The notes under the pieces were generated by a model. That model was not told where the DNA came from and searched no databases. It saw only the letters and a program-made list of their open reading frames with translations. Shown piece by piece: positions 37,265 through 46,900 of a DNA stretch of 61,543 bases. The position numbers and the translations under genes were made by a program. Origin of the DNA: Hyphomicrobiales bacterium (GTDB taxonomy: Bacteria > Pseudomonadota > Alphaproteobacteria > Rhizobiales > Beijerinckiaceae); NCBI GenBank assembly GCA_028290705.1, contig JAQGJH010000074.1, forward strand, positions 1 to 61,543. Direction: 5' to 3'. Position 1 is the stretch's first letter. Each line of letters starts with the position of its first letter.

Positions 37265-39466
37265 ATGCCGACGAGTGTCAGCCGCTTTCGGGTCACCGGA
37301 ATGGATTGTGCCGGCTGCGCCGCCAAGATCGACACGGCGGTCCGCCGGATCCCGGGCGTGCAGGATGTCGCCGTATCGGTCCAGGCCGGGGCTTTGCGCA
37401 TCGAGCATGGAGATGCCCTGGATCGATCGCAGGTGCTCCGGCACGTGCGCAACCTCGGCTATGGCGTAGAGCCTGCGGCGGACGCGCCCGTGCCCGGCCG
37501 TCGGCAGGATGATCCATCGGCGCTCGCCATGCGTGGGCATTCGCGTGACGATCATGCCGGTGACAACGCTCCTGGGCGCCATCACGCGCACGAAGCCCAC
37601 GAGGGACCCTGGTGGTCCAGCCGAAAAGCGCGTCTGACGGCAGCCTGCGGATTGGCTCTCGTGGCCGCTTACCTCGCCGGCATGGTCCACCCGCCATTCG
37701 CCCGCATCGCCTTTCTGGTCGCGCTCGTCATCGGGCTTGCACCCATTGCCTGGCGGGCCGTGACTGCTGCACGTTACGGGACACCCTTCTCGATCGAAAT
37801 GCTGATGACCATCGCGGCTCTGGGCGCGGTCGTCATCGGAGCCGAGGAGGAGGCCGCTGCCGTCGTGCTGCTGTTCCTCATCGGCGAGATGCTCGAGGGC
37901 GTGGCAGCCGGCCGCGCGCGGCGCAGCATTCAATCTCTCGCGGCGCTCGCGCCCCGCACCGCGCTTTTGGAGCGCGCCGGCGAGACGCGCGAAGTGGCCG
38001 CCGAAAGCCTCGTGGTTGGCGACGGCATCATGGTCCGGCCCGGAGAACGCATTCCGGCCGATGGCGTGATCACCGAAGGCGAGGGCGAGATCGATGAAGC
38101 GCCCGTCACCGGCGAAAGCGTGCCGCGCCGAAGGACGAAGGAGGATCGCGTCTTTGCCGGCACGATCAATCTCACGGCGGTGCTGCGCATTCGCGTCACC
38201 GCTGCGGCGCAGGACAACACCATCGCGCGCATCGTCCGTCTCGTCGAGGACGCGCAGGAGTCGAAGTCGCCGACGGAGCGCTTCATCGATCGCTTCTCGA
38301 AAATCTATACGCCGGCCGTTCTCGCACTCGGCGCGCTGGTCGCCGTGGCGCCGCCGCTTCTCGTCGGAGCCGCCTGGAGCGAATGGATCTACAAGGGTTT
38401 GGCGATCCTCCTGATCGGCTGCCCTTGCGCTTTGGTGATCTCGACGCCGGCCGCGATTGCCGCAGGTCTGTCGGCCGGCGCGCGGCGTGGCTTGTTGATG
38501 AAGGGCGGCGCCGTGCTCGAGCGGCTTGGCAGCCTCGACGTCATCACCTTCGACAAGACCGGCACGCTGACGGCCGGCAAGCCGGTGATCACCGATCTCA
38601 TCGCCGCCGCGCGCAGCGAGCGGCAGCTACTATCGCTCGCGGCAGCGCTCGAGAAAGGATCGACGCACCCGCTCGCCCTCGCGGTTCTCGCCCGGGCCGC
38701 CGCAGACGGCGTGCCGGTGCCGCCGGCTTTCGATGCAGCAGCCGTGGCAGGGCAGGGCGTGGAGGGCGGCATTGGCGGAGAACGTGTCTTCTTTGGCTCT
38801 CCCCGCGCCGCCGCGCAGCGCGCATCTCTCACACCTGAACTCGAACGACTCGTGGCGGGCCTGCATGCGCAGGGCAAAACCGTCTCGGTACTGGTCGCGG
38901 GCAGCGAGGTCGCGGGGATCATTGGCCTGCGCGACGAACTGCGCGCCGATGCGGCGGCCGGCCTCGCGCGATTGCACAAGGCTGGCGTTCGCACCTTGAT
39001 GCTGACCGGCGACAACGCCCGCACCGCGGCTGCCCTCGCGGCAGAACTCGGGATCGAGGCCCGTGCCGAACTCATGCCGGAGGACAAGCTTCGCATCGTG
39101 CGCGAACTGCAAGCCGCGGGACACACCGTCGGCAAGGTCGGCGACGGGATCAATGATGCCCCCGCGCTCGCGGCGGCCGATGTCGGCATCGCAATGGGCG
39201 GCGGCACGGATGTCGCGCTGGAGACCGCCGATGCGGCGGTCCTGCATGGCCGCGTCGGCGACATACCTGATCTGATGGCGCTCTCGCGCGCCGTGATGCG
39301 CAACATCCACCAGAATATTGGACTCGCGCTGGGCCTCAAGGCTGTGTTTCTCGTCACCACCTTGCTGGGCATAACAGGCCTGTGGCCCGCCATCCTGGCC
39401 GATACCGGCGCCACCGTGCTGGTCACGGCGAACGCGATGCGGCTGCTGGCCTGGAAAACGCAATGA
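37265..39466 (+). CDS. Heavy-metal P-type ATPase (Zn/Cd/Pb exporter)
   Basis: 733 residues with an AAGGAG ribosome binding site. Order of parts: heavy-metal-associated domain with GMDCAGCA (C15, C18), a His-rich linker (GRHHAHEAHE near residue 105), membrane helices, actuator loop with TGES, the CPC motif in LLIGCPCALVIST (about residue 385), phosphorylation site DKTGTLT (about 428), HP dipeptide in STHPLA, and GDGINDAPAL. A CPC motif with a nearby Zn/Cd/Pb-type MerR regulator indicates export of Zn, Cd or Pb rather than copper. MerR-dependent induction is likely from the divergent operator. Confidence 0.93.
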   Translation: MPTSVSRFRVTGMDCAGCAAKIDTAVRRIPGVQDVAVSVQAGALRIEHGDALDRSQVLRHVRNLGYGVEPAADAPVPGRRQDDPSALAMRGHSRDDHAGDNAPGRHHAHEAHEGPWWSSRKARLTAACGLALVAAYLAGMVHPPFARIAFLVALVIGLAPIAWRAVTAARYGTPFSIEMLMTIAALGAVVIGAEEEAAAVVLLFLIGEMLEGVAAGRARRSIQSLAALAPRTALLERAGETREVAAESLVVGDGIMVRPGERIPADGVITEGEGEIDEAPVTGESVPRRRTKEDRVFAGTINLTAVLRIRVTAAAQDNTIARIVRLVEDAQESKSPTERFIDRFSKIYTPAVLALGALVAVAPPLLVGAAWSEWIYKGLAILLIGCPCALVISTPAAIAAGLSAGARRGLLMKGGAVLERLGSLDVITFDKTGTLTAGKPVITDLIAAARSERQLLSLAAALEKGSTHPLALAVLARAAADGVPVPPAFDAAAVAGQGVEGGIGGERVFFGSPRAAAQRASLTPELERLVAGLHAQGKTVSVLVAGSEVAGIIGLRDELRADAAAGLARLHKAGVRTLMLTGDNARTAAALAAELGIEARAELMPEDKLRIVRELQAAGHTVGKVGDGINDAPALAAADVGIAMGGGTDVALETADAAVLHGRVGDIPDLMALSRAVMRNIHQNIGLALGLKAVFLVTTLLGITGLWPAILADTGATVLVTANAMRLLAWKTQ

Positions 39467-39477
39467 ACCCGCTCATG

Positions 39478-39498
39478 CCGGATCTCTCTTCGATCCGG
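39478..39498. terminator. Hairpin between the ATPase gene and the convergent gene
   Basis: CCGGATC and GATCCGG form a perfect seven-base stem around loop TCTCTTC in the 53-base convergent gap. Confidence 0.5.
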
Positions 39499-39519
39499 AC
39501 AGCTGCGGTATCGGACCCA

Positions 39520-40005
39520 TCACGCACGCGTGCGGCATATGGAGAGGGGTCGTGACGTGAGGAGGAAGGCGCCGTCGCCCGGTGGATACAAGTTCCGTGT
39601 GTTCAGGTCCGGTCCGGTTTTGTCATCGAAGATTTGCAGGTGCCCGCGATTGAGAGCGCGAAGCCCTGGTTCGGAGACTCTGAATATGACTTTCGGCGCG
39701 CCATCGGTGTCCGGCCTGCAGCGCCATTCCCCTTCGACCGCCTCGCACTGTCCGCCCGCGCGCCAGATCCGACGTTCGCCTTTGACCCATATTTTCATGC
39801 CGAAATCGATCTGCGCATGCCCGTAGCGCGACGTCTCGATCTCGATGGTGAGCCGTCTGACGGTCTGCGTTGGGTTGTTTTGCATGTGTCGAGCCGAATA
39901 GGTGCGCTCAAAACATCCCAAGGGGAGCTCCGCCGCTTCGCTCGGCGCTATCAGGACCAGGAAGCTCCCGGCCGCAAGGCACGCGAGCCGGCGGCTCCTA
40001 GACAT
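39520..40005 (-). CDS. Secreted hypothetical protein
   Basis: 161 residues. A signal peptide (MSRSRRLACLAAGSFLVLIA, cleaved near SEAAEL) precedes a mature part with four cysteines (CFERTYSARH, QCEAV, WRCRP, ICRTRA) that could form two disulfides. No family recognised. It overlaps the upstream gene end by eight bases, so the pair is co-transcribed. An open frame on the other strand across the same DNA lacks a signal peptide and is less likely. Confidence 0.62.
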   Translation of the reverse strand: MSRSRRLACLAAGSFLVLIAPSEAAELPLGCFERTYSARHMQNNPTQTVRRLTIEIETSRYGHAQIDFGMKIWVKGERRIWRAGGQCEAVEGEWRCRPDTDGAPKVIFRVSEPGLRALNRGHLQIFDDKTGPDLNTRNLYPPGDGAFLLTSRPLSICRTRA

Positions 40006-40333
40006 GATGACCGTACGCGAGTGACACCCGGGGGTAATGCAGGCTGACCCTGTTGGGGGTCACCTGAGCGAAGGCAGCCGCTTGCGCCAGAATGTTGGCT
40101 GCGATCTCATTGCTCGACTTCAGCGCAAGCACCTCCGGTGCGCAGAGAGCGGCCATCGCCAGACCTTTGTCACGCAAGTGCGCGCGCGAGTAGCAGAAAA
40201 CGGCCAGCTCGGCGCGGTCGTCGGCCGACATGTGGCGCGCTTCTTCGACGGCCTCTGAGCACGACTGGTGCAGAATCTTCGCCAGGTTTTGTGCGAGTGG
40301 CGTCTCGTCGTTCAATCTGTTTGCGCGAACCAT
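39998..40333 (-). CDS. Hypothetical protein
   Basis: 111 residues, mainly helical, with a SADDRAELAVFCYSRAHLRD segment and an Ala-rich C-terminal helix. No signal peptide and no family recognised. It overlaps the secreted protein gene by eight bases and is divergent from the DUF202 gene, with 86 bases between starts. Confidence 0.6.
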   Translation of the reverse strand: MVRANRLNDETPLAQNLAKILHQSCSEAVEEARHMSADDRAELAVFCYSRAHLRDKGLAMAALCAPEVLALKSSNEIAANILAQAAAFAQVTPNRVSLHYPRVSLAYGHHV

Positions 40334-40419
40334 TTGCGGCGTCTCCTGCTTCAGAAGGCAAGACGACGGCCTCCGTGGTTAACGGCGTCTTAAGAAGGCC
40401 GATTTGAGCGGAGGACGTG

Positions 40420-40875
40420 ATGACAGATCGAAACACTGGTGCTGGAAGTCCACAGAAAGAGATCAAGGATAGCGCTGTCGCAACGAAACACGCGGCCCAG
40501 AACACGGCTGCAGCTGCGCAGTCGACCATGTCGAGCGCTGAACGGACGACACAGCTTGCCATGGATCGAACGATCTACGCCGCGGAGCGGACCTATGCCG
40601 CCTGGGTCCGAACAGGACTCGTCGCGCTCGCGAGCGGCCTCGGCGCCGACAAGCTCCTGCAGGGCGCCGTGCCCGACTGGATGATCCTCGGCGCCGGGAC
40701 GATCCTGGTCCTGTTCAGCGCTTTCTGCTTTGTCGCAGGCATATGGCGGCAGCTCTTCACCGGCGGCACGGACCCCGAGCCGGACGTGCGCCGCATGCCC
40801 AGGGCCGTTCTGCTCGTCGTGAATGGATTTTTGGCGCTTGTCGCTCTCACCGCGCTGACGGCGGTGTGGTTATGA
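40420..40875 (+). CDS. DUF202 (YidH family) membrane protein
   Basis: 151 residues from the ATG preceded by GGAGG at spacing six (a GTG three bases earlier is possible). An N-terminal soluble Ala/Gln/Thr-rich helix is followed by the DUF202 signature RTYAAWVRTGLVALASGLG and three membrane helices. YidH/DUF202 proteins are small inner-membrane proteins of unknown function often found with stress genes. Confidence 0.85.
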   Translation: MTDRNTGAGSPQKEIKDSAVATKHAAQNTAAAAQSTMSSAERTTQLAMDRTIYAAERTYAAWVRTGLVALASGLGADKLLQGAVPDWMILGAGTILVLFSAFCFVAGIWRQLFTGGTDPEPDVRRMPRAVLLVVNGFLALVALTALTAVWL

Positions 40876-40887
40876 CCTGCATGCCGT

Positions 40888-41061
40888 TCAAAGTCGGCTG
40901 AAGCCCCAGTCGATCAGCACGGTGGCCTTTGCGACGACGAGCGAAGCTGACACGACCGTGAAGGCAAACCCGGCGACGAGAACCGCGACAGCGCGACGGC
41001 TGACCGGGGGAGGGCAGAGAGGAGAATGGTCCGATGGATTTCGGGAGACGGCTTGTGACAC
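40888..41061 (-). CDS. Small single-helix membrane protein (57 residues)
   Basis: Read directly from the sequence. On the minus strand a GTG start is preceded by AGGAG at a seven-base spacing. The product has a polar Pro-rich start, then RRAVAVLVAGFAFTVVSASL and VVAKATVLIDWGF, giving one clear membrane helix. It converges with the DUF202 gene, 12 bases away. No family recognised; the ribosome binding site and membrane helix support it being real. The remaining gap (41062-41268) holds no gene I can support. Confidence 0.6.
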   Translation of the reverse strand: MSQAVSRNPSDHSPLCPPPVSRRAVAVLVAGFAFTVVSASLVVAKATVLIDWGFSRL

Positions 41062-41268
41062 GAGATGCTCCTACGCACGCAACGACTGGCAGGCAGGTTG
41101 CGGACGGAGGCGTTAACAAACCGGTAAGCTTTACAGTGGGTGATGCAAGGCGATCGATTTCGATGAGTGCGTCGCCCGACGCAGCGCCGAGCCGACAGGC
41201 CGCCAGGCTTCAACAACATGTGAAGCGCCTGGCTCGTTCTCCACAGGCCGGTGCGGTGGAAGCCTCGC

Positions 41269-41493
41269 CTAGTTGGCGGACCACTTGATCTGAAACTCGA
41301 TCTCCTCTTCGCCGTCGCCTCTTTCATGCTCGATGTTGTATGTGGCGCGAACAGGAACGGAGACCCTTTCTCCGGCAATTTGAATCTCAAAGCGCCGCCC
41401 TTGTTCCAGGGCATCGGCGAGACGACGGAGCTTCTCGACGAAATCGGGGAGCGGATAATCCTTCTCGATATCGCGTTGGGGCTTGCCTGCCAT
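41269..41493 (-). CDS. Amphi-Trp domain protein
   Basis: 74 residues. The pattern DIEKDYPLPDFVEKLRRLAD, ALEQGRRFEIQIAGERVSVP and EEEIEFQIKW matches the amphi-Trp domain, a small beta-alpha fold named for the final E-hydrophobic-W strand. Function unknown; frequent near stress and metal genes in bacteria and archaea. It follows the MgtC gene by 20 bases in the same direction, so the two probably share a transcript. Confidence 0.88.
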   Translation of the reverse strand: MAGKPQRDIEKDYPLPDFVEKLRRLADALEQGRRFEIQIAGERVSVPVRATYNIEHERGDGEEEIEFQIKWSAN

Positions 41494-41513
41494 GGTGATC
41501 TCTCGCTTCGAAG

Positions 41514-42002
41514 CTAGCTTGCTGCCGGGCCGTTGGTGTCGGCGCCGACGTCGTTCTGCTGAGTTGGCTCGCGCTTGAGCGGCGTCAGCGCTCTCAACGT
41601 GATGAAGGTCACGATCGAAAGCAAGATGGCGATGTCGTACGCGCCCAGACCCACGGCGGTGCCGATCGCGCCGGTCGCCCAGAGACTGGCCGCGGTTGCC
41701 GTACCCCGCACCGAGTCCTTCAATCTCAGGATGGCGCCGCCGCCGATGAAGCCCATGCCGGTGATGAGCCCTTCGACAATGCGAGCTGTGGCCTCTGGTG
41801 AGCCGCGGGTGATTCCTTCAGCCGCCTGAATGAAACCGCAACTCGCAATCGCCACGAGGGGGAAAGTCCGTATGCCTGCGCTGCGCTCCTCGCTCTCCCG
41901 ATCCCAGCCGATCGGAAGTGCGAGCACGTACGCGGTCGTGAGAGCGATCAGGTGAGGCACGAGATCGAAGGTTTGGCCATATCTGAGTATCTCGTCGAGC
42001 AT
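41514..42002 (-). CDS. MgtC/SapB family membrane protein
   Basis: 162 residues from the ATG giving MLDEILRYGQTFD; an upstream ATG at 42029 would add nine residues. Family motifs are LALPIGWDRE, GIRTFPLVAIASCG and GMGFIGGGAILRLKDSVRGT, then ATAASLWATGAIGTAVGLGA, in about four to five membrane helices. MgtC proteins help bacteria survive low magnesium and acid or host stress. It sits 79 bases after the sulfite-oxidase-like gene and before the amphi-Trp gene. Confidence 0.88.
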   Translation of the reverse strand: MLDEILRYGQTFDLVPHLIALTTAYVLALPIGWDRESEERSAGIRTFPLVAIASCGFIQAAEGITRGSPEATARIVEGLITGMGFIGGGAILRLKDSVRGTATAASLWATGAIGTAVGLGAYDIAILLSIVTFITLRALTPLKREPTQQNDVGADTNGPAAS

Positions 42003-42081
42003 CTTGGACGTTCGCACCTTCTGCTGCATGCCATCGCGGTAGGAAAGCAATTGCGCTCTTATCCCGCACCCGCAAGGCGGA

Positions 42082-43191
42082 TCAACCTGTCCGCAGGCGA
42101 ACCTTGTGAGTTCCATTATTGCAGTAGCCGCGCGGATTCCATGCGGCAGTGCCCAGTGGCTGCACTTGCCCCGATGAATCCGTTGCCCTGGCGATGATCT
42201 CGGTCTCTTGTTGATGCAGCGGGATCCATTTGCGGAAGCGGCGCCATGCAAAGCGGTGCGCTTCCGGCTCCAGCTCTGCCGACTGCCACATACGCCCGCC
42301 ATCGATCGAAATGGAAACGCCCGCAACGGAATGGTCTCCGCACCAGGCGAAGCCTCTCACCTCAACGTTCGTTCCGGCTTCATGAACGCTGCCATCCGCC
42401 GGAAACGTGATCAAGGAATTGATCGGCATGGCTTCGATGACGAGGAAGGTAGCCTCATCGACGGGTTCGCCAGGCAGGATCGGGCGACTCGGCAGACGAT
42501 AATCCGTTCCGTTCATCTTCGCGCCGTCATGCACCTGATCGCGCAACTCGATGCGCTCGACCCACTTTTGCCAGGCTGAACCCGGAAATCCCGGCGCCAC
42601 GACGCGCAGCGGTCCACCATGCAGCAGGCCGAGCGGCTCGCCGTTCACCTCGAACGCAAGAAGCGTTTCCTCCGCCAGTGCCTTGGCCAGCGGAAGGCCG
42701 CGCGACAGTGCCGGTTCGCTCCCGTTGGGAGCTTTGTCACGGCTATGATGACCGGTGTAGATGGCGTCAGGAGATACGCCGCAATGCCGCAAAACATCGG
42801 TAAGACGAACACCGGTCCACTCGAGGCAGGCAACGGCGCCTCGAGACCATTGCAGTCCGTCAGTCTTCGGTTCGAACGCGGACCGGCCGTTCCCCGCGCA
42901 TTCGAGCACAGCAGTGACAGACACCGTTTCGAAGCGTTCGCGTAATTCGGGAAGACGAAAACGCTGCGGTTTGTCGACATTGCCGTCGATGGCGATCGTC
43001 CAGGTTTTCAACTCAGACGCTTCGATCGATGGCAAGCCGCCATTGTTCCTGACGAAGAAATGCGCGAGAGGCGTAATGGCAGTGTCCAGAAGATATGTCG
43101 GGCATTCGGCATTCAAGGACGCATCAGGCAGCACCGAAAGAGGCGCCAACGAAATGCCCCCGCTCAAGCCAAATCCCGATTGATCCACCAT
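42082..43191 (-). CDS. Sulfite-oxidase-type molybdenum enzyme
   Basis: 369 residues from the ATG giving MVDQSGFGLSGG. The molybdopterin domain contains VLECAGNGRS, where C98 is the molybdenum-binding cysteine of the sulfite oxidase family, followed by ARG/LYS-lined pocket segments and GGPLRVVAPGFPGSAWQKWV. The C-terminal half is the dimerisation domain (VRGFAWCGDHSVAGVSISID, then WNPRGYCNNG). There is no haem domain and no signal peptide, so it resembles plant-type or SorA-like cofactor-only enzymes. It depends on the Mo cofactor made by MoaC and MoeA, encoded elsewhere in the window. Confidence 0.88.
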   Translation of the reverse strand: MVDQSGFGLSGGISLAPLSVLPDASLNAECPTYLLDTAITPLAHFFVRNNGGLPSIEASELKTWTIAIDGNVDKPQRFRLPELRERFETVSVTAVLECAGNGRSAFEPKTDGLQWSRGAVACLEWTGVRLTDVLRHCGVSPDAIYTGHHSRDKAPNGSEPALSRGLPLAKALAEETLLAFEVNGEPLGLLHGGPLRVVAPGFPGSAWQKWVERIELRDQVHDGAKMNGTDYRLPSRPILPGEPVDEATFLVIEAMPINSLITFPADGSVHEAGTNVEVRGFAWCGDHSVAGVSISIDGGRMWQSAELEPEAHRFAWRRFRKWIPLHQQETEIIARATDSSGQVQPLGTAAWNPRGYCNNGTHKVRLRTG

Positions 43192-43229
43192 CGTTCGCTT
43201 CCTCCCCACCGACCGAACTCGACAACAGA

Positions 43230-43409
43230 TCATCCGTCACTTTCGCGCATGTCGCCACCGATCAATGCGGTGTGTGCGACGGGCATGCAGGAGATCCATT
43301 TCGCCAAGCCGATGGCTGCGATCGCCAGGTTCAACAATACTGCAATCCAGTAAACAGATCTCGGAATCATGTTCGTAAGCAGTCGCGGTTGTTCGTCTGT
43401 ATCCGCCAT
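43230..43409 (-). CDS. Possible small membrane protein upstream of the sulfite-oxidase-like gene
   Basis: 59 residues from the ATG giving MADTDEQPRLL, with one hydrophobic helix (VYWIAVLLNLAIAAIGLA). No strong ribosome binding site is seen and there is an alternative ATG at 43421. It lies 38 bases before the molybdoenzyme gene on the same strand, which would suit a membrane partner, but I cannot identify a family. Confidence 0.4.
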   Translation of the reverse strand: MADTDEQPRLLTNMIPRSVYWIAVLLNLAIAAIGLAKWISCMPVAHTALIGGDMRESDG

Positions 43410-43463
43410 GTATACACGCATGTTGCCCGCGAATATTGCCGCAATGATGCGGACGCGAGTGCG

Positions 43464-43571
43464 CGCGTCCGCGAGGCCAGGACGGAAGAAGTTCAAGCTT
43501 TTGCCGAGTCCATGCATGGTCACCTGTTGGCAGCCATGGCGGCTGTCGGCGACACGGACCGGAAAGTCTGA
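43464..43571 (+). pseudogene. Remnant of a recombinase-like small gene
   Basis: The frame reads RVREARTEEVQAFAESM, ending AVGDTDRKV and a stop. This closely matches residues about 10-44 of the intact gene at 49710-50012 (RVREVKTEEVRAFAESM ... GGDTDRKV), with the last 21 bases (GGCGACACGGACCGGAAAGT plus C) identical between the two loci. There is no start codon close upstream and the C-terminal half is gone, so it looks like a decayed copy. Confidence 0.7.
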
Positions 43572-43610
43572 GTCAGTCGAAAAACAAGTCCGTTTCTGCG
43601 GCCCGCAACC

Positions 43611-43967
43611 TCAGTCGAACTTTGCCTGCGAAGTCTTGCCGGCTCCGTCCGTCAGTTGAATCGCTCCCTTCACGGCATTGGGGATCGGGTTTGCGGCCGA
43701 TCCAATCAGCTTGCCTGACGACGCCGAGAGCGGGATGCGCACGGGCTTTCCGGCGACCACGAGTATGGCCACACCTTTGTAAGCAGCAGGGTCGAGCGGC
43801 TTCCCCGCACCATCGGAGAGGTGAACTTCGACGAGCGGGCCTTTGACCACGAGCTCGACGTGGTTGCTTCCCGCGTCGACCTGTCGCCCGCCGTTCGGCC
43901 CCTTCGATTCATGCCCGAGCGCCGGTGTGACGACGAGCAGGCTGCAGGTCAGGATAATGCGAATCAT
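43611..43967 (-). CDS. Small periplasmic protein of the RND metal-efflux cassette
   Basis: 118 residues from the ATG preceded by GGAG at six bases (an ATG at 43979 is an alternative). The signal peptide MIRIILTCSLLVVTPALG is followed by HESKGPNGGRQVD, an HxxxGPNGG element, and a beta-sandwich-like mature part. Comparable small proteins accompany CzcA-type cassettes and may bind metal in the periplasm; that role is inferred from position, as the gene starts 15 bases after the RND stop. Confidence 0.65.
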   Translation of the reverse strand: MIRIILTCSLLVVTPALGHESKGPNGGRQVDAGSNHVELVVKGPLVEVHLSDGAGKPLDPAAYKGVAILVVAGKPVRIPLSASSGKLIGSAANPIPNAVKGAIQLTDGAGKTSQAKFD

Positions 43968-43982
43968 AACGGTCTCCATGGT

Positions 43983-46900
43983 CTAGAAGGCTTCTGCGTG
44001 AGCACCGGGATGGGTGCCCGCCGTGGCGCGGCTGTCGGCAATCAGTCGCTCGAGAGGCTTGCGCCCGAAGGCAAGCACGAGGACGGGCGTCAGGAAGGCA
44101 TCGAGCAAAGTCGCGCTCACGAGGCCGCCGAAGATCGTGACCGCAACCGGATGCAGGATCTCTTTGCCGGGGGCATGGCCATCGATCAGCAGCGGCACGA
44201 GCGCGACGCCTGCCGAAAGTGCGGTCATGAGCACCGGCGTCATGCGCTCGAGGCTACCCCGCACGACGAGTTCGCTGCCAAATGGCACACCCTCGCGGAT
44301 CGTCAGATTGATGATGTGGCTGATTTTCAGGATGCCGTTGCGCGAGGCGATGCCCGTAAGCGTGATGAAGCCGATCATCGAGGCGACCGAAAGCGGCTGT
44401 CCGGCGATCCATAAAGCCGCGACGCTGCCAACAAGGGCGAGCGGCACGCTGGCCATGACGATGCCGGCGAACAGCGCCGAGCGGTAGCGACTGTACAGAA
44501 TGACGAACACCATCGCGAGGGAGACCAGAGACAGAAGACCGATGGTGCGGCTCGCTTCTTCCTGTGCCTGGAACGTGCCTTCGAGCGCCGTAAAGAACCC
44601 GGCGGGCAGCGCTGCGGCAGAGGTTTCGCGGCGCACGTCGTCGATCACGCGCGCCATGTCGGCTGAGGCATCCGCGTTGGCGAAGACCACGATGCGACGC
44701 TTGCCGTTCTCGCGCAGGATCTGGTTGGGGCCATCGGTCTCCCGCACCTCCGCGACCTGTCGGACCGGGATCCATCCAGAAGGCGTCTGAAGGAGAAGAT
44801 CGCCCAGCGCTGCCGCGCTGCGGCGGGAATCGTCGAGCCGCAGCACGACATCGAAGCGCCGACTGCCGTCGACCACACGCGAAACGACCTTGCCGTTCGA
44901 CAGGCGCTGCAATTCCTCGGTGATGGCCGCAGGTTGCAGCCCGTGCAGCGCGGCGCGCCGATAATCCACCGTCACCTCGATCTGGGGGATGCGCACCTGC
45001 CGCTCGACCTGAAGGTCGACGATGCCCGGGATGGCGGCCATTCTCTTGCGCATCTCCTCGGCGATGCGGATGAGCGCGTCGAGATCCTCTCCATAGATTT
45101 TCAGGGCGATCTGCGCACGCACGCCGGAGAGCATGTGGTCGAGACGATGCGAGATCGGTTGCCCGATGTTGACAGCCATGGGCAAGATGCCAAGCCGCGA
45201 CCGGATGTCGGCCACGATGGCGTCACGCTGGCGGCCGGACGGCTTGAGGTCGACCTCGATTTCGGATGAATGGACACCCTCGGCGTGCTCGTCCAGTTCT
45301 GCCCGGCCGGTTCGGCGGCCAACGGATCTGACCTCCGGAATCTCCAGAATCAGACGCTCGGCCACGAGTCCCATGCGCGTGGATTCCGCCAGAGAAATGC
45401 CGGGCGCAAAGGTGGTGTTGATCGTCAGCGTCCCCTCGTTGAAGGCCGGCAGAAACGCGCGCGGCAATTGCACGGCCGCGAAGCCCGCGCCCGCAACGGC
45501 GACCAATGCCACGCCAGCCACGATGCCGCCATGTCGTAGGGCTCTGTGGAGCACCCAGGCATAGGCTCGCTTCAGGCCTCGCACGAGAGCGCCTTCGCGC
45601 TCATGCCGCCTGGCAATCGAGGGCAGCAGGTAATAGGCCATCACCGGCGTCAGGGTGATCGACACGAGCAGGCTCGCCAAGATCGAGACGATGTAAGCCT
45701 GGCCCAGCGGCGCGAACAATCGCCCCTCGATGCCCGACAATGCGAAAAGCGGGATGAACACCAGAACGATGATCATGGTCGCGTAGACGATGCCGGAGCG
45801 TACCTCCTGGCTGGCCGACACGACGACGTCGAACACCGGTCGAGGCTGAGCCGTTTCACTGTTCTCCCGCAGCCTGCGGAAGATGTTTTCGACGTCCACC
45901 ACCGCGTCGTCCACGAGTTCTCCGATCGCGATGGCGAGACCGCCGAGGGTCATCGTGTTGATCGACAGGCCCATGAGGTGAAACACGATGGCGGTCGTGA
46001 GCACCGAAACAGGGATGGCCGTGAGCGAAATCGCGGTCGTGCGCCAGTTCAGCAGGAAGGCGAAGAGCACGACGGCGACCACCGCCACGGCTTCCATCAG
46101 AACCCGCTCGACGTTGCGGATCGAGTTGCCGATGAAGTCGGCCTGGCGGAAGAGGATGTTGTCGGCCTTGATGCCCGAAGGCAGGCTCGTTGACATCTGG
46201 GCCAGTGCTTTTTCGACCTCCTCGGTCAGCCGCACAGTATCGACGGTAGGCTGCTTCTCGACGGAAAGAATGACTGCCGGCTTGCCCATGTAGCCGGCCT
46301 CGCCGCGCTTCGCCCTGGCGGCGAAGCCGACTTGCGCCACCTGCCGCAAGTAGACGGGCCCGTTCGCGTTCGTCGCCACGACCAGCCCAGCCAGATCTTC
46401 GAGTTTGAGCGTCTGACCGATGTTGCGGACCAGAAATTCGCGTGAATACTGATCGGAATAGCCGCCGCCCGTGTTGCCGCCGAACTGGGTGAGCGCCTTC
46501 TCCAGTTGATTCATGCCGATGCCGAACGCACGCATGGCCGAGGGGTTTGGGGCGATCCGGAACTGTCGTACCTCACCACCGATGGGGATGACCTGCGCGA
46601 CGCCGGGAATGGCCAGCAGGCGGGGCCGCAACACGAAGTCGGCTGTCTCGCGCACTTCCATGGGCGACACGCCGTCCGGGGCCGTCAGCGCGATCAGCAC
46701 GATCTGGCCCATGATCGAATTGACCGGGCCCATCTGCGGCGTGACGTTGGCGGGCAATTGCTCGCGCACCAGGGCCAGCCGCTCGGCGATCTGCTGCCGA
46801 TTACGAAAGATCTCGGTGCCCCAGTCGAACTCGACATACACGATCGACAGTCCGACGCCCGAGATGGATCTCACGCGGGACACGCCCGGCACGCCGTTCA

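Noticed and set aside
39634-40047. Plus-strand open frame opposite the 161-residue secreted protein
   Set aside because: The minus-strand frame has a good signal peptide, paired cysteines and is coupled to its upstream gene; the plus-strand frame has neither.
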